From contig CM043953.1 in NCBI GenBank assembly GCA_014529385.2, forward strand, positions 115,356,049 through 115,420,048: 64,000 nucleotides of DNA, read 5' to 3'. The notes beneath the pieces were generated by a model. The model made no database searches. It saw nothing but the letters and a program-made list of their open reading frames with translations, and was not told the origin of the DNA. The DNA comes from Adiantum capillus-veneris (lineage: Eukaryota > Streptophyta > Polypodiopsida > Polypodiales > Pteridaceae). The translations under genes and the position numbers were made by a program. Shown here one piece after another: positions 10,354 through 21,047 of this stretch (position 1 is the stretch's first letter; each line of letters starts with the position of its first letter).

Positions 10354-11725
10354 GAACCAGAGCAAACACATGCTACTGGGATAGTTGGAGGGAGTCAGTC
10401 TCATACTACTGCAACTCTGTTGACATACAAGAAGTGCAGTAATGCAATGGTTTCCTCTGACAAAGGCAAGGAGTTGGCCATTAGTTCTACCGATGGTTCC
10501 CTCAACAATATTAACCCATGGATTCATAAGGAGTTCAGGATAGCCAAAGACCTTCAGTTAGAGGATTTCTTGAAGGCTGATGACATGTACAATGATATGG
10601 AGCGCATCTCTGTGTGAAGCAGTTGGCTCAGAGTTGGAAAATGTTTCACTACCATGACAAGACAAAATGTGAGCTGCCCAAACATCCTGCAGTAATCCAG
10701 CTACTGGAAAGAGTTTCAGAGGTTACTGTGAATAATGCAGTGAAAGATGTCAACCCATGGGCCAGGCAATTAACTACTGATAAGATCAGTAGTATGGGCC
10801 TACAGGTGGAGATGTTACTGGGACATAAACCCCAATATCAATGTGTTCAGGACGTAAGGAACAGCCTTAGAGAAGGCTTGTCAAGGATCAAGGCAGCCAG
10901 AGAAGTTTGGGACCAAAAGCTGCAAAGAATACTGGACTTTACTCAATCCAGTAGTAAACACACCCTCAAGCCCATGACATTGGTTGAACAAGAAAAGAAC
11001 ATAAGAACATGCTGCATGTCCTCAAAGTCATCAAAAGAATGCTTTCATAGGAGAATGATATATTAACCAATTATTTTGAGTTAATGCCTGAACCTCCTGC
11101 ATTGGTATATGCCATTAGAATGGAAGAAACAGAGTTACCCAGATTCTATCCAGCCCTGTATCCACCACACATTGAACCTGCAGATCAAATGAAGTATATT
11201 CAAATTGTGGAAGAGATTAGGGAATGGTGGAGAGGTCTGAAGGGCTTTGGTTAGAATGGAAAGAGGTAATCAATTTTACTGAACAGAAGAAAACTGTTAA
11301 AGAGCTCAAAGCAGGACTAGTTGACTTCAGAGCTGGAATGCGCTTTTGGAAGAGGCACATGCATGTGTTAGTTAAGCACACTAATGCTCTTCTATAGCTT
11401 TCCATTGAAGCTTCCAAAATTCCTGAAAAGGACATTGAAAATCTACCCACTAATGAGGACACCTATAGAGAGAGAGGTGAGATCCTTTTTGAAGCAAGAG
11501 TCAAAGCAAATCAGCCTAAGCCAGCAGGATGGCTAGCTAGTGCTAGTCACTGTCACAAACTGGCCAGGGCAAGGGTCACTAGAGGTAGAAAAACCCCGTA
11601 CTGTCTGGAGAACAAGGAATGGTTAAAGATGACTTGTTATGAATAGCAAATGATAGTTCAAGAGCCGGAAGTCTTGGAACAAACTGCTATTTACAGAGTC
11701 GTCAAGAAGCAAACCCTCAGGACTA

Positions 11726-12123
11726 AATAACACATAGTATTAAAGAGGGGGGGGGTAAGGGGATCGAGGGCAGAGAAGTGCGCGCACGAAAATCGGAGAG
11801 GTTGTAGCCGTAGATGGACACTTAAAAACTAAACCCGGCCACAGGCTAAACCCGGCCATAGATTAAACCCGGGCAGCGCCTATGTTTTAATAATAAAACC
11901 CCAAAAACCCGGGCCATGGGTACAACATGCGCGCGCGGGTGGGATGGTTACCCCATGCGTCACAATCTGGGAAATGAGGCCCTGGGTTCAAATCAAGTCG
12001 CCGCCCGGGTTCCTTTTCGCGTTGACTTGCCGCGCGTCCGGGTTTAATCTGCCTCTAGCTCCGTGCATCCACTTCCGCGCCGTCGATCCCCTTACCCCCC
12101 CCTCTTTAATGTTATGTGTCACT
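11726..12123. mobile_element. 398-bp MITE with TA target duplication and long TIRs
   Basis: The left end reads AATAACACATAGTATTAAAG and the reverse complement of the right end reads AGTGACACATAACATTAAAG. Both run on through G8-9, TAAGGGGATCGA and GGC, so the TIR is about 45 bp. TA flanks both ends (11724-11725, 12124-12125), which fits the Tc1/mariner (Stowaway-type) superfamily. Removing the element and one TA rejoins the surrounding frame as RT-SVVG. The interior holds tandem TAAACCCGGCCA units and is GC-rich. No coding capacity. Confidence 0.7.
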
Positions 12124-12335
12124 TAGTGTCGTGGGAAGCCAACGACAGCAAAGGCAATGGAGTCCGCTACCAGTACGACCCATAAAGGTTAAAGAAAAGA
12201 AACCTCCATACAAAGACAAAGGCAAGCACAAGAAATGATTAGTATCAGTACTTTGGTATTGGGTACTGAAAAATGATCATTATCATTACAAAGATATTGA
12301 AGACTACTGATAAATTTCACTATAATATGAAATTC

Positions 12336-12718
12336 AAAGAAAGGGGAGAAGGATGTAGCAGCGGGAACCGACTCTAAAGAAGCTGCATTAGCAGTTGCAT
12401 GGCGGGCACGGCAGTGGCAGTAACAGTACACAGTCGTCAGAGCACACTGGATGCCTATAAAAGGACCCACTATTCTTTTGTACAGACTAATGTTTAGCCC
12501 AGCCTAGTCTAGACATTTACCTAGCTGAGCCTTGTAACTAATTGTAACCTTTTGGTAACCATTACTGGAGTTCCCTTTTGTCATACCTTTTGGTATTGAT
12601 GCATCCTTGTACAAACTCTTTACCGAATGGAACCTTCTAGTTGTACTGTCAAGGTCCAGGGTCGTGGGGCAGGGGATCTCGGCCACTCATCTACTGTCCA
12701 TTACTAACAATAATTTCA
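12336..12718 (+). other. Polypurine tract and LTR-like segment
   Basis: AAAGAAAGGGGAGAAGGA (12336-12353) looks like a polypurine tract. It is followed at once by TGTAGCAGCGGG.., which could start a 3' LTR. A TATA box (TATAAAAGG, 12456-12464) lies about 100 bp in, and the segment can be closed at ..AATAATTTCA (12718), about 365 bp. No matching 5' LTR was found upstream of the gag-like gene, so the call rests on layout alone. Confidence 0.35.
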
Positions 12719-12896
12719 GCATGGGCCGTCAGATGTGAGACAAATCAGCACGCGTAATCACTCATGGCAATGATTGGCAATCATTTTATGACACCTCAGC
12801 ATGCGAAAAAATGGCTGCCTGTACTTGCGCTGCAGGACTGCACATGCTCGTTGTCAGAGTCAATGCTTGGCCCCCGTCCCCTAGACCTTGACGGCC

Positions 12897-13016
12897 GGGA
12901 AAGGTCTTTTACTGACCTTTCCCTCGTAAAAACTGCTCCCGCCATGGCTCCCGGCTCCCCGCCGGTCGCCATGGGGTCGCACTTTTTATAGGGAAAGGTC
13001 AGTAATGACCTTTCCC
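12897..13016. repeat. Compact foldback element with hairpin termini
   Basis: Each end is itself a hairpin: GGGAAAGGTC, 7-nt loop, GACCTTTCCC at 12897-12923; and GGGAAAGGTCA, 4-nt loop, TGACCTTTCCC at 12991-13016. The GC-rich interior is also imperfectly palindromic (CCATGG and CCGG blocks mirror each other). The unit lies within DNA made of TCTACTGTC-type repeats, which suggests insertion into that array. No gene. Confidence 0.7.
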
Positions 13017-13029
13017 TACCCCATCAAGT

Positions 13030-13230
13030 CTTAATGCAATCACCAGTATTTCTGTCCATTGTCTACAATCTACTGTTACTGTTAACTGTCTACTGTCTAT
13101 TGTCTACTGCAATTACCACGGTCTACTGCAGTTACCATTACCTTCTGTCTAATGCAATTACCATTGTCCACTGTCCATTAGCAGTACTGGTCTGTCTACA
13201 ACTCACTACCATTAACTGTCAATCCTAACT
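13030..13230. repeat. Degenerate CTACTGTC / CTGTCTATTG array
   Basis: Short words CTGTCTACTG, CTACTGCAATTACC and TGTCCATT recur irregularly. A similar word (CTACTGTCCATTACT) occurs just left of the foldback at about 12690. No open frame of note. Confidence 0.7.
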
Positions 13231-15400
13231 TTCTGGAATTAGCCCAAGCTATTCCAGTCCTATAGAGAGAAAATCTCCCAAAGCATCTCTGAAGGGACTC
13301 CCAGTGTCAAAAGGCGTGGAAGAGTCGGTTCCGTGGAACTGTGTCAAAAGCTTTGTGGAAATCCACAAAGCAGCAATGTACATGTCTCTTCTGCGCCTTG
13401 GCCTGATCAATCAAACAGTGCAAAATGAAGATGTGGTCTATGGTGGAGCAGGCTTACTTGAAGCCGGCCTGACTTGGTGCTCATAGCCCCTCACGCTCAA
13501 CATAAGAACTCAACTCTGCCTCCAAAACTGCTCCATAGAGTTTGGCCAATGTGTGACCAATCATGATAGTGTTGTAATTGCCTAGGTCCAAAGCATCCCT
13601 AGACCTGTGGATAGGCACAATAGTGTGCATAGTTCACTCTACAAGCAATCCCTCTGCTAATGCTCTGTTTTAAAAGAGCATTGCAATGAAGGGGCAAGTG
13701 TGTCTGGAGCATATATAATGTGCTCACTCTGCACACCTGTGTGGTCCATGGAGCATCCATGCTGTAGGCGATGTATAGCTCTCTCCACCATGCCTGGTGT
13801 AAAAAAAGTAGATATAGCCAGACGTGATCATGTAGGCTCTGGTGTGGGTGGTTGTCCTTAATCTCATAGAGTGACCATAATCATGTCATCTGTGAGAGTC
13901 CTCAATCAGGTGGGTGGGTGGGTGAGGCTCTCCTAATCGGCGCTAAGCTATTGTTGAATCTCGACTCATGAGTAAGTGGAAAAGGTCTAGCTCGTGTGCC
14001 TCTTCAAACTCTCGCGTTTTATGGTGGATGAGGCTCTTCATCTATCTGCGAGCCTCTCTTTGTGATCTCGCCAAGCGCGCGCTAGGAACGTAGATGTTTG
14101 TATAGCTCTCTGCACTCATCATCATACCATCTATTCTGGGACATGGTCTCAGGACAAGTCGTGCTGCTATTGTGTGTGTGTGATGTGGAAAGCTAGCGAG
14201 TGATGAATCATGTAGCACAAATGAGAGTTGTGTAGTGAGCATTTTCGAGAGGTGCAGATGTGTCAAGCTGGTATGTCACTATAAACGTGTTAAGAGTATA
14301 AATATCAAAGAGAGCATGCGTGAAATAGATGGTGTGAGGTGTGGACGTAGCTAGTGTGTGTGGTGGGGGTGTGCTATCCAAAGAGAGAGATGTATGTATG
14401 GTCAGCTCAATGGGTAGGGGTGGGATGGTAAGAGATGGAATCAAGTGTGCAGCCTCTCTAAATCCAATGATATAATCCAATGTACTCCCTCCCTGTGGTG
14501 TTGATGAAGGAATGCATGTGAGGCCTCCTAACTCCGGCCTCTGGGTCATCCCGTTATAGATAACGAGATGATGTTGTGAGCCCAACCTGAGTAAGTGTCT
14601 CACATAGGGTGTAGGCACTGATGTGTGTGTTGGTGTCCTCTCCACTCCCACCTCATCTAGTGGGTGTAGAAGCTCCGAAATCCTCGAAGTCGTATGTCTC
14701 TCACTGTCAGCTCTGTGCCTGCCCATTGAAGTCTCCTATAAGGAAGACCTCCTTAAGGCTAGAGTACTCGACGATCTTCTCTGTCAAACATGCATACGGC
14801 GAGTGTCTCCCTCTGTCTCTCCTTCTCTCTTTAGCCTTTGTGTCATCTCCTACTGTATCTCCACTGACTGGAGCAAATCTCCATCGTGATGGGGCGAAAT
14901 AGCATAAAGCAATATGGATAAAACTCCCCTCGTGTAGCTCCATCCTAATTTATATGAAGTGCGCCTTCTCATCTCTCGCCACAATCTGGATCCTGCCCTG
15001 TAGCTCTCGTCTAAATAATATTGCCACACCGGCTCCTCAACCTCTGGAAGTGAGGTGCGCATGCATTTCCTATGTGATGACTCCCACACGTATCCGTGTA
15101 TCCTCAATAACCCTCTCTCTGGGCCCTCATGTGTCTCTGCGAGAAGTACAATGTCCTGATCCTCCATCGCCTCCTCTAGTTTCACTGGGTGTGTCCACAA
15201 GCAACCATTGCAGTTCCATACTGCCATATGTTTTTCTGAGTGAGGTGTCTCATAGGCCGCAAATCCCTAGTCAATGGCTTTGTCATCAATGATGACACGG
15301 CCGTTTTTGTAGATGGCTTGCTTGACCCCTTGGCGGGCATGTAGCACTCGGGGCATGCATGGTTGACGATGCTCAACTTGCATGAGTGTGAGGTCATCAT
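13230..15400 (-). pseudogene. Decayed LINE: endonuclease plus reverse transcriptase
   Basis: On the minus strand, an apurinic endonuclease-like domain begins near 15230 with MAVWNCNGC, then DQDIVLLAETHEGP, FIHIALCYFAPSRW and FLIGDFNGQ (to about 14707). It continues in another frame with LVIYNGMTQRPELGG and STLDYIIGF. Reverse-transcriptase motifs follow towards 13270: NYNTIMIGHTLAKLYGAVLE, then LIDQAKAQK, then HCCFVDFHKAFDTVPRNRLF, which carries the motif A Asp (DFHKAFD). Domain order EN-RT, no LTRs and no integrase make this a non-LTR retrotransposon. Several frameshifts and stops break it. The YADD-type motif C and the 3' tail were not found, so it is also truncated at about 13230. Confidence 0.75.
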
Positions 15401-15448
15401 CAAGGTATATGAGTGTGACTGTATATGTATCTGGCTGAATTGGGGGGG

Positions 15449-15487
15449 TGCGTGTGTGTGTGTGTTGGGGGGGGGGGGGGGGGTTTG

Positions 15488-15525
<38 letters not shown>
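15449..15525. repeat. (TG)n, G17 and (GA)n compound tract
   Basis: A TG tract (15449-15465) abuts an uninterrupted run of 17 G (15467-15483), then TTTGTG and an AG/GA tract to about 15525. The strand is purine-rich after the TG part and can plausibly form non-B DNA. It lies at the 5' end of the LINE. Confidence 0.95.
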
Positions 15526-15530
<5 letters not shown>

Positions 15531-15599
15531 AACGTCTTTGTCAGACCAAACTCGGCCTATGAGACAAATCTGATGAGGTCTCATCAGGGAAAAAAAAAG

Positions 15600-17478
15600 A
15601 ACCTCTGTCCTAAGCGTTTCTTAAAAAGCCTTGTGTGGCACAGGTTTATAGAAGAGTCACATCAGGTTCTTCTCACAGATACTGGCTTGAAGCGGAGCTG
15701 GAAGAGCTTTGTGCAGCTTGCCGGCTGATCGACTACAGAAAAATCCGAAGAAGCGGTTTTATAATGCTGTGCGCAACCAAATCGAGAGAGGCAGTTGATG
15801 GCTGATCATTAGCACCCATGCATATGTATACAGAACAAAAGTTGAAGGTGTCTTGCGCTTGCGAGTTTCTATGAAACATTTCTTGATTTCTCATACATCT
15901 TGTTAGCAAAATGGTATCACAATATTATCAGTAAAGTGTAATTTTCTTTACATGAGTTCTTTGTTCTTTTAGCTCACCTATATAATTGGTCATACGTCCA
16001 TGGCTGTCACTTGCTTTCTTGTGAAATTTCTTTCCAATAGTTTATTTCATGGGTGTAAACAATCAACTTAATTAATAACAAAAAATTATCAGTCAAAGTA
16101 AATATTATGTATTTTCATATTGCAATGTCAAAATGTAAATGCTATTATCATTATAAAAATCAAAACGTTACTTGGAGGTTTAATTATATCAAAAGTTTGA
16201 AGTTGATCTATCATGCATTCTAACATTGTGCGTCTGGGCCATCTCTACTTAAAGAGGGATAAAAGAGAAAAATGAAGCAAACAATTCAAAAGATTAAAGT
16301 TAAATGTAGACGTTTTTTTGAACTTTGTTTTTGTAATTCATGCACCATCTAGCACAACATATTGTTGATTTGCATCATTACAACAATGCAAACATACTTT
16401 TGCATATAGATTTATATTGTTCGAAGCTGGTAGTAGAAGCTTTTAGAAAACTTTTTCGTGCATTCTTTCACAAAAGATATGGACATAGTATACATATGTT
16501 GATTATTGCAAAGTGCCAAATGGTCCAACACTTGTAGTAGATAGATATTGCTAGCTCTATTGCAAAAATCAATCCTTGTGGCAGATGCTCAATTAATTAT
16601 AACCGTATAAGGTTTTCAAAAAGTTTGTGAGCTTCTTTTCTTGCCACTCTTTAAGGTAGGTGCATGGTAGTGGGAGGTGATACTGACACAAATGGTAGGA
16701 TCTTTTGCCTTCTTAAGCTTGACATGTGACTTTTATTCCTTTTGAACATCGTCACAATTGGCAACTGCTATTGTGTGCTTGTTTTCCATGCACAAACCTA
16801 CCTCCTTTTAGCTACTCTCTCTTCTTTGATTGCTCTCATGGTTAATTTTTTGTGTGCGTATGGTTAGTTTTTTGTATTTATGGGTGTGTATTGGCATCTT
16901 TTCAAATTGTATGCTAGCAAGTTTTTGGATTTATCCTCATCAAACCATGATAAGAACATGTAATAAATAAATGTGTACACATTACTTCAAGTATTTTTAC
17001 TAAAGAGTTTTGATATCGTGCTTACTACATTCTCCTATGTGTGGCATAATTACTATGCAAGGCAATCTAGACTCATCACTTGGATCTGCTTAACCCATCC
17101 TTTTTGCAACTTTAGCATGTTGCTCTTTTATTTTCCTTCACATCAACTCATTATTTCACCTCTTTTAGATAGCGTGATTCTTTAATGATCATGAAACACC
17201 CCTTTGGACTAGACGGCTTACCAATCTCAACCTTTATATTTCATAATTCAACCTCTATATTTCATAACCTTACTTAATTAGCTTTTTGCTCAATTTTAAC
17301 TCCTTTGTCCTTTTCATCTTCTTCTTGTTTTTATCGGCATCTATTGTTCTTCTTCTTTTGGTTTGAGTTTAGTAATGTTCTAATTTTCTATTCGGCAATG
17401 CCACGGCCTAAAATTGATACTTGTTTTTCTTGTCAAGGGTCATTTTGCTTGTCAAAACAAGTGCTTGGAAAAACCTCC
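15600..17478. other. AT-rich DNA with no recognised gene
   Basis: Only short ORFs of 60-70 codons with no motif occur here. I see no retroelement motif, TIR or array. It may be old transposon remnant or true intergenic DNA. Confidence 0.5.
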
Positions 17479-17635
17479 TGTCATTTGACATGCTTGAATG
17501 TATAAATTCCCTATTAGTTTTTCATGTGTATGTGCATTTGTGTATGTAAACTATGAAGATATCTTGTCATTTGACATGCTTGAATGTATAAATTCCCTAA
17601 TATTTCTTCATGTGAATGTGCATTTGTGTCACCTA
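17479..17635. repeat. Two tandem copies of an 84-bp unit
   Basis: The segment with TCATTTGACATGCTTGAATG and ATAAATTCCCTA and ending TGTGCATTTGTGT occurs twice, starting near 17479 and 17563, with a few differences. Confidence 0.85.
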
Positions 17636-17656
17636 AGCGTGGGAGGTCGCAACCTA

Positions 17657-17940
17657 CTCTAATACCAATTGTTGGAAACAAGGTTGCTAGAAAACACACA
17701 CAGCTTGGAGAAGACAAAGGAAGCTCAAGGCACACAACAGAGAGTGTTTTACCTAGTGTGCAATGGAAAGATAAGTAGCCCTAGAATGAATGGGCGTATA
17801 TACAATGCATGAGGGAAAAAACCTCCTAAAGAGGGAAAAAATGCCCCGGCGGTCCTAAGTGTGTTCACACACATCACTACCACATGTATACAAGGAACAA
17901 CTTTGCCAGCTCGTTGAGCTTCATCCAACCCAATAATTCA
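17657..17940 (-). mobile_element. LTR fragment of a minus-strand retrotransposon
   Basis: CTACTCTAATACCAA (ending at 17668) is a mutated complement of the usual TTGGTATCAGAGC primer-binding site. It is followed directly by TGTTGGAAAC.., which could be an LTR edge; the segment can be closed at ..AATAATTCA (17940), about 270 bp. In this orientation the element body would lie to the left, where nothing recognisable remains. To the right, after about 45 bp, Ty3 reverse transcriptase of opposite orientation starts. Confidence 0.4.
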
Positions 17941-17974
17941 CCATGGGGAGCACCAATTTTTATTTCAAAAAAAG

Positions 17975-19435
17975 ACAGACGGGTCTCTACATTTATGCGT
18001 TGATTATCGAGGCCTTAACCAAGTATCTGTGAGGAACAAGTATCCCATTCCTTGCATTGACAAGTTACTTGATCAAATTCATGGAGCCAAGATGTTTACA
18101 AAGATTGATCTCAGATCAAGCTACCAGCAAATTTGAATCAAGGAATTTGACAGCTACAAAACCGCCTTTAACATACATTATGGACACTATGAGTTTATAG
18201 TAATGCTCTTTAGTCTTACAAATGCCCCGGCCACTTTCAATCGGCTTATGCAAGATATATTTTGGAAATACTTAGATAACTTTGTATTAGTCTTCTTTGA
18301 TTATATATTAATATATTTCAAGGACAAAAGGGAGCACTAAAATCATGTCTACAAGGAGTTATAACTTCTTTGAGAGCATAAATAATATTTTAAGTTAAGC
18401 AAGTGTGTTTTCAACACACTTGCAGTTGGTTATCTTTGGTTTATTATAGCAACTGAAGACCCAGCAAAGGTCAAGGATATAGTGGAATAGCCAACTCCTA
18501 AGGCTGTCAACGAAGTTTGAGGGTTTTTAGGTATCACTAGATGGTACAAAATATCTGTCAAGGATTATGCTCTCATTGTTGCACCATTGACAGAATTATT
18601 AAAGAAGTCATATGTATTTGTTTGGCAGCAAGCACAAGAGAATTTTTTTAACAAATTAAACAATACCTGACTTTTCCCTTAGTGCTCAAACTTCCTAATT
18701 TCACTCTCAAGTATGAAGTGGTAACAGATGCAAGCACCCTTGCAGTAGGGGCGTTTTATCACAAGAAGGCTAGCTAATTACCTTCACCTCCAGAAAGCTG
18801 AGAATCCATGAGCTACGTTAACCTACTCATGGCTTAGAACTTCTGGTTATTATACATGCCCTTAGATTATGGAGACATTACCTTCTAGGATGAAATTAAG
18901 TTTCAACTAGTCACAAATTATCAAAGCTTAAATTGGAGTTTCACCCTACCAACCCTTAACATGAGACAACAAAGATGGATGGAGCTTCTATAGGAATATA
19001 TGATCAACTACAGGCTTGGTAAGGATAATGTGGTTGCTAAATCCCTAAGCAAAAAGGCATTTCTTAGGGCTATCTCCATGGATGATAACCCAATTCTTGA
19101 AAAGATTAAAGAAGCTTCTATAAGGGATAAAACCTTGGGCCATTATCTTGAGATCCTTGGTAAGGAGGAGCCCACAAGAGAAGAGAAGGCCATGATCAGG
19201 ATTATTCCAATGATGAAGGGATTCTACACTACAAGCAATGGCTTTACATTCCCAAGGATTCAACTTTACAGGAGCTTATCCTTTATGAAGGACATAACTC
19301 TCTAATAGCAGGACACCTTGGCTATGCAAAAATGCTCAATGCTATAAGAAGGAAATATTTTTGGCCTAGAAGGAAGGGAGATATATTGCAATACATCAAA
19401 AAATATCTTTCTTGTTAAAGAATTCAGGTTTATAC
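17975..19435 (+). pseudogene. Decayed Ty3/gypsy polyprotein A (RT, RNase H, integrase start)
   Basis: It opens in the reverse-transcriptase domain with [38 protein letters not shown] and VLVFFDYIL. In the last motif the catalytic FDD has become FDY (18299-18304, GAT then TAT), so polymerase activity would be lost. RNase H sequence (TDASTLAVGAFY) follows near 18727. The linker DNVVAKSLSKKAFLRAIS is near 19025. The HHCC integrase zinc finger (GHLGYAKMLNAIRRKYFWPR) is near 19315-19375. Many stops and frameshifts are present. The end at about 19435 abuts a second RNase H from another element. Confidence 0.75.
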
Positions 19436-20365
19436 CACCATTGAAAGAGAGTCCTTGAGAATGGTATTTGCTGTTGAAAAGTTCAACCATTACCTTTCTG
19501 GAAAACCTTTTTGCGTTTATGTAGATCACCAAGCATTACTACACTTAATGAACAAGGTGGTGATATTGGGATTACTATATAGGTGGAGGTTGTTATTACA
19601 AGAAATTGAGTTTGAAATCATTCATAACTTAGGAAAAGATAGTTTGGTGTTGACTTCCTCTCGAGAGCAGCACCATTGAAAGATACGGCCATCAAAATTG
19701 ACAAACTACCTGAAGCGAGATTATTTGGAATCCAAGGAATCATGGAGGTATTTAGTATGGCCAGGTATTTACAAATTGGTGAGCTTCCCATGGGTTGGAG
19801 CATGAAAAAGAAGAGAGCCCTATTAAGCAAGCTAGAAACTTTACCTAGGTAGCAAGAGCCTTGTACAAGCTGGGAAAGAATGGTGTGCTAAGATGGTGTG
19901 TACTAGAGGAGGACAGGATTGAGTTCCTAGAAGAAGCACATGAAGACCAAGAGGCCATATGGCAAGTTTAGTGACTGCTAAAACGCTACTTCAAGTTGGC
20001 TATTGGTGAAATTCCTTGTTTAAAGACTCACAAGAGTGGATCAAGGGTTGTGATGTGTGCCAAAGGATAGGGAGGCCATTGGAAAAGGACACGGGGCCAC
20101 TACAACCAATTTAGTCAATAGCACCTATCATGAAATAGGGGACAAACTTCATGGCACCATTTAAAAACATGGGTAAATACAAGTATATAGTAGTAGCCAC
20201 TAATTATGTCACCAAGTGGGTTGAGGCCAAAGTATTGATTGATAATTTAGCCAAGAAAATAGCCAGCGTTCTAAATGAACACATCATAATTTACTAGGTA
20301 TGGGTGTCCCTTAAAGTTGGTTAGTGACCAAGGCACATATTTTTTGAATGAGAAAATAGCACTAT
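19436..20365 (+). pseudogene. Decayed Ty3/gypsy polyprotein B (RNase H, integrase)
   Basis: RNase H sequence (VFAVEKFNHYLSGKPFCVYV, then DHQALLHLMNK) begins right after the zinc finger of element A. This order is impossible in one polyprotein, so the sequence is a junction of two elements. Integrase follows: CDVCQRIGRPLEKDTGPLQP near 20050, then [18 protein letters not shown] near 20185 and KLVSDQGTYFLNE near 20320. In the first catalytic motif ATDY is changed to ATNY. Stops and at least one frameshift (about 20297) show decay. RT is missing. Confidence 0.75.
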
Positions 20366-20439
20366 TTTTCATTAGGCCTAGCAACTTGTCAAGGATCCCA
20401 GCAGGGTTGTAGAGCCAGTGGGTTGGGGACCTCTCAATT

Positions 20440-20451
20440 GGTATCAGAGCA
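20440..20451 (+). other. Retrotransposon primer-binding site
   Basis: TGGTATCAGAGC is complementary to the 3' end of plant initiator tRNA-Met, the standard priming site of LTR retrotransposons. It is preceded by ..GGACCTCTCAAT, the likely remnant of an LTR end. The rest of that LTR is not recognisable because integrase B lies immediately upstream. Confidence 0.75.
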
Positions 20452-20603
20452 TGGTTATGTTTTTCCTATTCTCATTGAAGTTAATGATAAAGTTTGACTG
20501 GTTATTATTTCATGCTTGTGCATTGGAAATTGTTTTAAGTAAAATGTAGAGAGAGATTCTCCCATCAATGCAGGAAGACATCCACTAGGCCCACCGACAA
20601 TTT

Positions 20604-21047
20604 ATGGTTTTTGAGACTATGTACAATTCAGGACTATCAATTTTGCAAAACTATGATGAAGATCTTAAACAAAACTTGGTTGCTCCCCTACCCTCAAGGA
20701 TTAAGAGAGGATGGGGAATTAGTTCATTGGTAAATGGTGGAATCTTCATCATTGATGTGGAGAAGTTGGGATGCTTTGCACAAAATCTCAAGAGGCTCAA
20801 GTGGGCAGAGACATTGAGAGTCATAGAGGTTTCCTTTTTTATTGGGACTTTGAGGTCAGATGCGACCATCATAGTGGACAATACCCAGGTTTCTCAGAAC
20901 CAGTGGACGTTTGACCATGTGTCCACAGTCATACCCCCGGGTACGATTAGACCCATGTGTGTCTCTTCTAGTTTTAGGGGACCACGGGATGTTGTATGTT
21001 TGGACCCTATGTCAGAGCCACCTGTAGTTTGTAAGATTATGGTTTAG
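20604..21047 (+). other. Unrecognised ORF of 147 codons downstream of a PBS
   Basis: The frame starts MVFETMYNSGLS and has normal amino-acid composition, without repeats or recognisable motifs. Its place 150 bp after a primer-binding site suggests the start of an LTR-element gag or an extra ORF. The region 21048-21960 is AT-rich and shows no gene. Confidence 0.35.

Larger units (their letters stand above)
9561..12237 (+). pseudogene. Unrecognised gag-like gene broken by two MITEs and frameshifts
   Basis: ATG 9561 opens a frame with an acidic run (EDDDEEEEDEDKED) and a Pro-rich stretch, reaching GTEPEQ at 9903. A 450-bp insertion follows, and the same frame resumes at 10364 with THATGIVGG and stops at 10616. 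Coding-quality sequence continues in shifted frames through 10614-11066 and on to about 11640, with TAG codons at about 11396 and 11646. It is interrupted again by a 398-bp element at 11726-12123. The frame then resumes with SVVGSQRQQRQW and ends in a basic tail (PPYKDKGKHKK) at 12237. The basic tail and a following polypurine tract suggest a retroelement gag, but I recognise no domain. A host gene of unknown function is equally possible. Confidence 0.5.

Noticed and set aside
11724-12127. PIF/Harbinger origin of the second MITE (TAA/TTA target)
   Set aside because: The flanks TAA and TTA are not a direct repeat. TA on both sides restores the reading frame, so a TA duplication fits better.
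14208-14726. Independent gene on the minus strand at 14.2-14.7 kb
   Set aside because: Its motifs (LVIYNGMTQRPELGG, STLDYIIGF) are the C-terminal part of the LINE endonuclease.
20440-20451. Fragment of a tRNA gene
   Set aside because: It and the other TGGTATCAGAGC sites are primer-binding sites beside LTR ends. No tRNA arms surround them.
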